NCBI GenBank assembly: GCA_937121005.1
Contig: CAKZKB010000474.1
Span: 1-18,877, forward strand
Direction: 5' to 3'
From: an uncultured cyanobacterium
GTDB taxonomy: Bacteria > Cyanobacteriota > Cyanobacteriia > Cyanobacteriales > Geitlerinemataceae
DNA: 18,877 nt
Shown here: piece after piece, positions 1 to 5,039 of the stretch
Layout: every line of letters starts with the position of its first letter
Numbering within the stretch: the first letter of the stretch is position 1
Program-made: the position numbers and the translations under genes
The notes under the pieces: generated by a model
Seen by the model: only the letters and a program-made list of their open reading frames with translations
Database searches by the model: none
What the model was told of the DNA's origin: nothing

Positions 1-435
1 TGCCCTGAAGCATCGGGGCGTTGGTTCCTCAATCCCTCGCAACTTAACCGCCTCACTGGGGCTGAGTACAATGCGGCTAAGGGCTTTATGGCTTCCCACG
101 AGACGCTGGTGAATGAAATCAATACGGCAGCGATGGAGGGGTTTAACGGGAGCGATCGCGCTCTCAATCGCAAGGGTTACACGATCTCTGAGGCGATTCC
201 CGAACCCACTATCGATTTTCTTCTCGATGATGCTGAGTTTTGGACGAGCGCTCTCTATACTCGGGCTTCGTCGGGTAAGTGGAACTCTCCCATTCCTTTG
301 AAAGATGGCGGTCAGGCTTTGATACAGAGCGATCGTACCTCTGTTTGGGACAAGGATGGGGAACTCACTTTTGAGGCTAAGTTGACGATGAACGACAAGG
401 GCAATTATTCGACTTGGTCAATGACGGCAATCTAA
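1..435 (+). CDS. 3' part of an unrecognised protein
   Basis: The reading frame is open from the first base of the window to a TAA at 433-435, so the start lies upstream and 144 residues are visible. The first in-frame ATG is at 88, but the codons before it read as ordinary protein (for example R-W-F-L-N-P-S-Q-L-N-R-L-T-G), so I treat the gene as partial rather than starting there. The visible part is soluble, mixed in charge, with a Trp/Tyr-rich central stretch and no membrane segment or signal peptide. I do not recognise a family. It stops 24 bp before repeat copy 1 begins. Confidence 0.6.
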   Translation, partial: CPEASGRWFLNPSQLNRLTGAEYNAAKGFMASHETLVNEINTAAMEGFNGSDRALNRKGYTISEAIPEPTIDFLLDDAEFWTSALYTRASSGKWNSPIPLKDGGQALIQSDRTSVWDKDGELTFEAKLTMNDKGNYSTWSMTAI

Positions 436-459
436 ATTCTGAACTCTGAATTCGATAGC

Positions 460-843
460 GTTGGCTTTCTCAGCAATCTGGATCCATCACCGTTCTGTTG
501 TCAATAAGCCACTCTTATTTCTGTTGCGTTTGGTTAATATCCTGGGGGAGGGGTGGCAAGCAAGGCTAGAACGCTGACTGTACAAGGAGTGCAGCCCTTT
601 TTCCTTGCCGATAATGGACTCGTTTCTGGGGGAACAAAGCCATAAGCTGCTGTGCAACATCGGCAAAGGTTTCGAGTTTTTTTATCATATCTCCTGCAAT
701 CGCACAACTGGCCTAGCTTTCAGCCCCACTTGTCACCCCCGCAGGTTAATATCGCCACATTTGGACAGGGACAATCGCCTGAAACTCTCTCCCTGTAAAG
801 CTTTCGTTTGTTACGCAATGTGACGTAAATGTATAGACTAAAA
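460..843. repeat. 171-bp interspersed repeat, copy 1 (interrupted by an insertion at 541-744)
   Basis: The blocks 460-540 and 753-843 align with 14312-14482 over the whole length, with scattered mismatches. Both copies begin GTTGGCTTTCTC and end AATGTATAGA followed by a short A-rich run. Inside both is an imperfectly conserved inverted repeat, here ACAGGGA (765-771) and TCCCTGT (790-796). Without the inserted block and its duplicated target, this copy is about 172 bp, the same size as copy 2. I found no clear terminal inverted repeats, so its mode of movement is unknown. It ends 10 bp before the -35 box of the promoter for the PqqD-like gene. Confidence 0.8.
541..744. mobile_element. 204-bp MITE-like insertion with 8-bp target duplication
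   Basis: The octamer GTTAATAT occurs at 533-540 and again at 745-752, flanking this block exactly. The other copy of the host repeat (14312-14482) has a single, slightly diverged version of the site and no insert, so it serves as an empty site. The ends are related inverted repeats: CCTGGGGGAGGGGTGGCAAG at the left and, on the opposite strand at the right, CTGCGGGGGTGACAAG. No transposase is encoded; the longest frame inside (from about 605) looks like chance. A non-autonomous element is the simplest reading; the parent IS family is not identified. Confidence 0.72.
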
Positions 844-853
844 TCAATCGGGC

Positions 854-889
854 TTGACAATTTTCCTCAATTCGGCTTTAATCTATAAT
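854..889 (+). promoter_or_regulatory. Sigma70-type promoter for the PqqD-like gene
   Basis: A perfect -35 box TTGACA (854-859) is followed after 17 bp by TTTAAT (877-882). A perfect TATAAT sits at 884-889, but its 24-bp spacing is too long to pair with this -35. The ATG of the next gene is at 914. The longest frame of that gene could be read from TTG at 854, but that start would lie inside this promoter, so ATG 914 is preferred. Confidence 0.6.
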
Positions 890-913
890 ATCAAGTTTCG
901 GAAATTGCCATCT

Positions 914-1426
914 ATGTTACGGACTCCAAACCTTGTTCGCGATCGCGCAAGCGAAAATTGTCTGTTTCACGGCAGCGACTTTTCGAGGGGGCGGTTTCAG
1001 GTTAATTCTCCTCATGTTGCCCACGAAACTATTGATGGAGAGACGATCGCCATTGACTTAGAGACGGGAAATTATTATAGCTTAGAAAATGTCGCCTCAG
1101 ACATTTGGTTGGCAGTTGCGGCCCAACTATCTTTCTCGCAGATCGTTGACGAACTTGAAACACGATACGATGGCAATCGAAAAGAGATCGAGGAAAAAAC
1201 AATTCAATTTGTCAAACAACTGCAACAGGAAAATTTAATTGTTGTCACTTATAAGAGCAAAGCGGATGGAGATTTATCCTTGCTGTCGCCAATTTTACCA
1301 TCCAAGTCGGCTTTTGAATCTCCGCGTTTGAATAAGTACGACGATATGCAAGATTTGCTCCTTCTCGATCCCATTCATGAAGTACAAGAAGAGAGAGGCT
1401 GGCCAAATCTTAAAACTGAATCTTAA
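914..1426 (+). CDS. PqqD-like (RiPP recognition element) protein with leader-like C-terminal tail
   Basis: The 170-aa product contains a PqqD-like region at about residues 30-112: H-E-T-I-D-G-E-T-I-A-I-D-L-E-T-G-N-Y-Y-S-L, then a helical part with S-D-I-W and an L-x-x-R-Y-D segment. PqqD-like domains are winged-helix peptide-binding modules that deliver RiPP leader peptides to modifying enzymes. About 40 residues follow (131-170) that PqqD itself lacks: F134-x-x-P137-x-L139, then DMQDLLLLDPIHEV and a terminus NLKTES. ATG 914 is chosen because the longer TTG start would overlap the promoter. The HprK-like kinase gene starts 42 bp downstream, a probable operon. The stop lies in a 13-bp tandem repeat. 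The PqqD-like assignment is firm; the role of the tail is inference. Confidence 0.82.
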   Translation: MLRTPNLVRDRASENCLFHGSDFSRGRFQVNSPHVAHETIDGETIAIDLETGNYYSLENVASDIWLAVAAQLSFSQIVDELETRYDGNRKEIEEKTIQFVKQLQQENLIVVTYKSKADGDLSLLSPILPSKSAFESPRLNKYDDMQDLLLLDPIHEVQEERGWPNLKTES

Positions 1427-1447
1427 AACTGAATCTTAAAACTGAAT
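1406..1447 (+). repeat. 13-bp tandem repeat (3 copies) across a stop codon
   Basis: AATCTTAAAACTG is perfectly repeated at 1406-1418, 1419-1431 and 1432-1444, followed by AAT. The unit is not a multiple of three. The stop codon TAA (1424-1426) lies in the second copy. With two or more copies the protein ends N-L-K-T-E-S; a single copy would give N-L-K-T-E-L and a TAG stop. Confidence 0.95.
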
Positions 1448-1468
1448 TGTAGTTAGCGGTAGCATCTT

Positions 1469-2542
1469 ATGACGACGATCGACGACGAACTAGAGCGCGA
1501 TCGCCTCAATTTCTTCGAGCAGCTTCTAGACGTATTTTACCAAGCTGAGAAAGCCGTAGGAGGAATCGATGGCTTCTATAACATTGCGGGTTATCCCGTT
1601 CGCCTGCGTTTTGCTGGAGAGGCTTTTATCCCTTTCCTCACCCCTGGGTTAGTTCATCTGAAGGCCGAACCCCAAACGGGTGTCCAATTAACTGTTTTTT
1701 TGTGGGACAAACTTTCTACAAAAGTGAGACTTCCGCTATTAATTGATAGTTTTCTAATGTCAATAAAAATAGGATGGTCGAACGTTATCGATACGCGAGG
1801 AGAACTGATTGGATTTAATAGCGATCGCTGGCGAATGACATTCGTTCCCGGATCGAAAATTCTCACCCTATTTGACAGACAGAGAAATTTAGCCATTTAT
1901 TACCGAGAAGATACAAGCGATATCCCTTATAACGAACGCAGCGCCCCTTTACGCAGCCTATTTTACTGGTGGTTAGCCGATCGCGATCGCCAGTTAGTTC
2001 ATGCAGCAGCAGTTGGTAAAGCCTCGGGAGGAGTGCTATTGGCAGGTAAAGGTGGATCGGGAAAATCGACATCTGCACTCGCCTGTTTGCACTCGGAACT
2101 TAATTTTCTCAGCGACGACTACTGTGTTATTTCCACAAACAAAAAACCTCACGCCTACAGTCTCTACAATACAGCCAAGTTAGAAGGCGAAGCCGATCTC
2201 CAACGGTTCCCACATTTAGTCGATCGCGTTAGCAATCGCGAGTCACTCAGTTTTGAAAAGGCGATTCTTTTTATAGACAACCCCATTGTTCAATTCCCGA
2301 TCGAAGCAATTCTTGTCCCGAAAGTCTCTGGAAATAAAGATACGATCCTCTACCCGATCGCACCGGGAAGAGCGTTGTTTGCTCTCGCACCGACTACTTT
2401 GTTTCAGTTACCGCGATCGGGAAACAAGGCATTACAAATTATGTCGTCTCTGGTTCGCCAGCGACCGTGCTATACTTTAGAAGTGGGAACGGACTTACAG
2501 CAAATCCCTGAAGTCATCGATCGCTTGCTCGATCGCTTGTAA
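1469..2542 (+). CDS. HprK-like P-loop kinase, RiPP-associated type
   Basis: The 357-aa protein has a clear Walker A, GKGGSGKST (193-201), preceded by H178-A-A-A and a hydrophobic strand, and a Walker B-like L-S-D-D-Y (214-218). This order (HAA, G-x-x-G-x-GKS, LSDD) matches the C-terminal kinase domain of HPr kinase/phosphorylase and the stand-alone homologues of lasso peptide clusters, which phosphorylate a C-terminal serine of the precursor. The N-terminal 170 residues are not recognisable as the usual HprK N-domain and may bind substrate. Start ATG 1469 follows a weak ribosome site. It sits between the PqqD-like gene (42 bp) and the methyltransferase (34 bp), all plus strand, so one operon is likely. 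The family call is strong; the serine substrate is inferred from context. Confidence 0.8.
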   Translation: MTTIDDELERDRLNFFEQLLDVFYQAEKAVGGIDGFYNIAGYPVRLRFAGEAFIPFLTPGLVHLKAEPQTGVQLTVFLWDKLSTKVRLPLLIDSFLMSIKIGWSNVIDTRGELIGFNSDRWRMTFVPGSKILTLFDRQRNLAIYYREDTSDIPYNERSAPLRSLFYWWLADRDRQLVHAAAVGKASGGVLLAGKGGSGKSTSALACLHSELNFLSDDYCVISTNKKPHAYSLYNTAKLEGEADLQRFPHLVDRVSNRESLSFEKAILFIDNPIVQFPIEAILVPKVSGNKDTILYPIAPGRALFALAPTTLFQLPRSGNKALQIMSSLVRQRPCYTLEVGTDLQQIPEVIDRLLDRL

Positions 2543-2576
2543 AATTTTGTAAAACTGTTCTATTTGTCTTAAAACC

Positions 2577-3449
2577 ATGACAGACAACGCGATTACCCAA
2601 CAACAACTTGACGAGTTAAACTGGTTCCACGAGTTTGACTTTGCCAATGGATTAAAGGCGCGATCGCGAAATGAAGCGGCAAATCGACCCTTTTTTCAGG
2701 TTCATCGCAGTTTTATTAAAAACTGTTTAGAAAAGATTGATTTTAACGGAAAAACAGTGATAGAAGTTGGCTGTTGGGATGGATATTTCAGCTTTTTGGC
2801 AGAAGAATTGGGTGCAAAAAGCGTTATAGCAACGGATGATTATTCTCAAAATTATGGCAGTTCCAAAGCCTTCAAAATTGCCAAGCAACTCAAAAAATCG
2901 AAAGTGAATCTACAGGCGAATACCTCGGTTTATGATTTAAGCCATAAAATTCAAGGGAAGTTTGACATCATCCTATTTTTAGGTGTTTACTATCACTTAC
3001 ATTCGCCTTACTCTGCTGTAGCTCAACTTCGTTCTTTATGCCATCCAAATAGCCTTGTGGTTGTTGAGGGAGACTGCTTGCAAGATGAGGAAAATGCTAG
3101 TGCAAAATTGACTCTAGACGATCCTCACGTTAGCAAGTTTATTCCCACTACTAAGTTGTTAAAAGATATGTTACATTCTTGTTATTTTAAAGTTGAAGCT
3201 ATGGCATTTTTAAGCAATTTCGATGTTTCTGATGCGATCGCCTCTGTGAAACGAGACGCACTGTTTGAAAAATTGAGAACATCTGTCGATCGCAAAAAAC
3301 AATATTCCCAGCAGACAACAGAAAAACTCCATAAGGAAAACCACGATCGCGTTTTGATTGTTGCCAAACCCTTTTGGGGAGAAAATCAATACCATTGCTA
3401 TCGACCTCCATTTGGTTTAGATCGATACGACACGCGAACTAAATATTGA
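2577..3449 (+). CDS. Class I SAM-dependent methyltransferase, CmoB/DUF1698-like
   Basis: The 290-aa protein has SAM motif I, V-I-E-V-G-C-W-D-G (61-69), an acidic strand end A-T-D-D (85-88), and G-V-Y-Y-H-L (136-141), which resembles the G-V-x-Y-H segment of CmoB-like methyltransferases. The N-terminal W-F-H-E-F-D-F-x-N-G-L (16-26) also resembles that group. CmoB itself is a tRNA carboxymethyltransferase; stand-alone relatives in glycan and natural product loci usually methylate small molecules or sugars, so I do not claim the tRNA role. It lies 34 bp after the kinase gene, likely in the same operon. Its last 11 bp overlap the tail of the convergent glycosyltransferase gene. The substrate is unknown. 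Confidence 0.8.
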   Translation: MTDNAITQQQLDELNWFHEFDFANGLKARSRNEAANRPFFQVHRSFIKNCLEKIDFNGKTVIEVGCWDGYFSFLAEELGAKSVIATDDYSQNYGSSKAFKIAKQLKKSKVNLQANTSVYDLSHKIQGKFDIILFLGVYYHLHSPYSAVAQLRSLCHPNSLVVVEGDCLQDEENASAKLTLDDPHVSKFIPTTKLLKDMLHSCYFKVEAMAFLSNFDVSDAIASVKRDALFEKLRTSVDRKKQYSQQTTEKLHKENHDRVLIVAKPFWGENQYHCYRPPFGLDRYDTRTKY

Positions 3450-4980
3450 AATCGCTTTTGTCTTCAATGCAATGGAGCATTTGCTTAGCTTCTTTAAAGT
3501 TTGGCTCCAATTCGATAACCTTTCGTAGTGCTTTTTTTGCCCAAGGAAAAGCGCCGATCTTGACAGTAGAACGGGCTAAATACCAATAGACTCGCCAATG
3601 GGAAAGACCTAATTTTATTGCTTGTTGGAACTCAAAAATTGCTTTGGTATTTTGACCTCGATACTGTAGGATTAAGCCCGACCACAATCGTAAGTAAGGA
3701 TCGCTTTTATACGCATTTCGATAGTGAAGTAGTCCCCCTCCACTATCCGATCCGGCTTCTGGAAGTGCCGCAATGCGATTTTCAACGGTCAACATTTCTT
3801 CTATGTTTGTTAACTCCATGCTGGTGATAAAATCTCGTCCTGCTTCTCCAATAGAATGACAAAAGAGTTCCGCACCGGATAAGGGAGTGGAGTGTGGAAA
3901 TAAAGCGCCTCGCGATCGCTTGGGAAATTTTAGGAGGCGATCGTAAAGTTGATTGAATTGCTTGGCTGTATTCTCCGCACCAAACCGATCCCTAGCATAT
4001 TTTTTGCAATTTTCGCTCAATCGTTGTCGTTCTTGGGGATAATTGTATAAATACTCGATCGCCTCTTTGTACTCTCCTTCGTTATTGACAATTAAGCCGG
4101 TTTCGTTATCAATAACTGTTTTTTGCGCTCCCCCATAAGCAAAAATCACCGGAGGAACCCCAGCATACATGGCTTCTTGCAACACTAACTCGGCGGTTGA
4201 GTAGTTGTTTTCGCAAAGCGGGTATCCGAATACGTCCAAAATTTCAAAAAAGGAGCGGATATCTTCGACAAATGTTTGAATTTGAAAGCGGTTGCAAATA
4301 CCGATACCGAGTTTGGCAGCTTGTCGTTCTATAATTTTGTGCGCTCTTCCCGTTCCCACAACAATAAATTTTACATCTGGAATATCGATGCTCGAACTCA
4401 TAGATATGTAGTTGGGGTGCATTTTAGCAAAGTCAACTGTTCCCAAATATCCGATATTAAATGTAGAGTGACTTTTAGGTAGGATTCCCACGAGGCGATC
4501 GTAATCTGCACCGCTATAGATATTTGTTGTTTTTAGCTGGCGGATGCCATCTGGAAGGGTTTGAAAGACAGGGAGTTCGTAGGAATAAGCACTAGAGGTA
4601 ACGACGAAATCTGCATAGTCAATTAAATCTCGTGTAATAATTTGTGGAAGAGAATCACCTGCTGTATGGATCCATAGTAACAAACGACAAGATGGAAGAT
4701 CGGACTGAAATAACTGATACAACTCGGGATTGTTCCAAAAATGAACGTGAACGATATCAGATTGGGTCATTCGCTCGTCGAGTTCCCTGCGACTAGGAGC
4801 GCTAACAACCTCAATTTCAGCTTGTCGAGCTAACGCGATCGCTTCTATTTGTGCGGGAACGAGGGAAACAATTTGATGTTGCCAATTTCCGAGGCGAGCC
4901 GAGTATTTTGCCAGAGCGAGCATGGCGCGATCGGCTCCAGCACGGCAAAAATGTTGGATGATGTGAACGATCTTTCCCAT
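3439..4980 (-). CDS. GT4-type (GT-B) glycosyltransferase with TPR-like C-terminus
   Basis: The 513-aa protein begins with a GT-B N-domain (G-K-I-V-H-I-I-Q-H-F, with H-V-H-F-W at 78-82). It has the nucleotide-sugar domain of Glycos_transf_1: F-I-V-V-G-T-G (205-211), then S-T-A-E-L-V-L-Q-E-A-M-Y-A-G-V-P-P (261-277), where E264 and E269 belong to the conserved E-rich motif of retaining GT4 enzymes. From about 425 the sequence looks like TPR units (L-R-L-W-S-G-L-I-L-Q-Y-R-G; A-I-x-F-x-x-A-I-K-L-G; A-L-R-K-V-I-E-L-E-P-N). It starts 59 bp after the stop of the AKR-OGT gene on the same strand, so the two may be co-transcribed. The sugar donor and acceptor are unknown; the TPR part could hold a protein partner. 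Confidence 0.85.
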   Translation of the reverse strand: MGKIVHIIQHFCRAGADRAMLALAKYSARLGNWQHQIVSLVPAQIEAIALARQAEIEVVSAPSRRELDERMTQSDIVHVHFWNNPELYQLFQSDLPSCRLLLWIHTAGDSLPQIITRDLIDYADFVVTSSAYSYELPVFQTLPDGIRQLKTTNIYSGADYDRLVGILPKSHSTFNIGYLGTVDFAKMHPNYISMSSSIDIPDVKFIVVGTGRAHKIIERQAAKLGIGICNRFQIQTFVEDIRSFFEILDVFGYPLCENNYSTAELVLQEAMYAGVPPVIFAYGGAQKTVIDNETGLIVNNEGEYKEAIEYLYNYPQERQRLSENCKKYARDRFGAENTAKQFNQLYDRLLKFPKRSRGALFPHSTPLSGAELFCHSIGEAGRDFITSMELTNIEEMLTVENRIAALPEAGSDSGGGLLHYRNAYKSDPYLRLWSGLILQYRGQNTKAIFEFQQAIKLGLSHWRVYWYLARSTVKIGAFPWAKKALRKVIELEPNFKEAKQMLHCIEDKSDFNI

Positions 4981-5039
4981 AACCGACTGGTTGACTGATA
5001 TCTCTATTGTATCAGGCGATCGAGCGATACAGACAGAAG

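Noticed and set aside
605..823. 72-aa plus-strand reading frame in the region before the PqqD-like gene
   Set aside because: It runs across the junction of the 204-bp insertion and the 171-bp repeat, so it is made of two unrelated elements; no ribosome site and no family resemblance.
854..913. Extended N-terminus of the PqqD-like protein from TTG 854
   Set aside because: The TTG is part of the TTGACA box and the added 20 residues would be encoded by the promoter; ATG 914 fits better.
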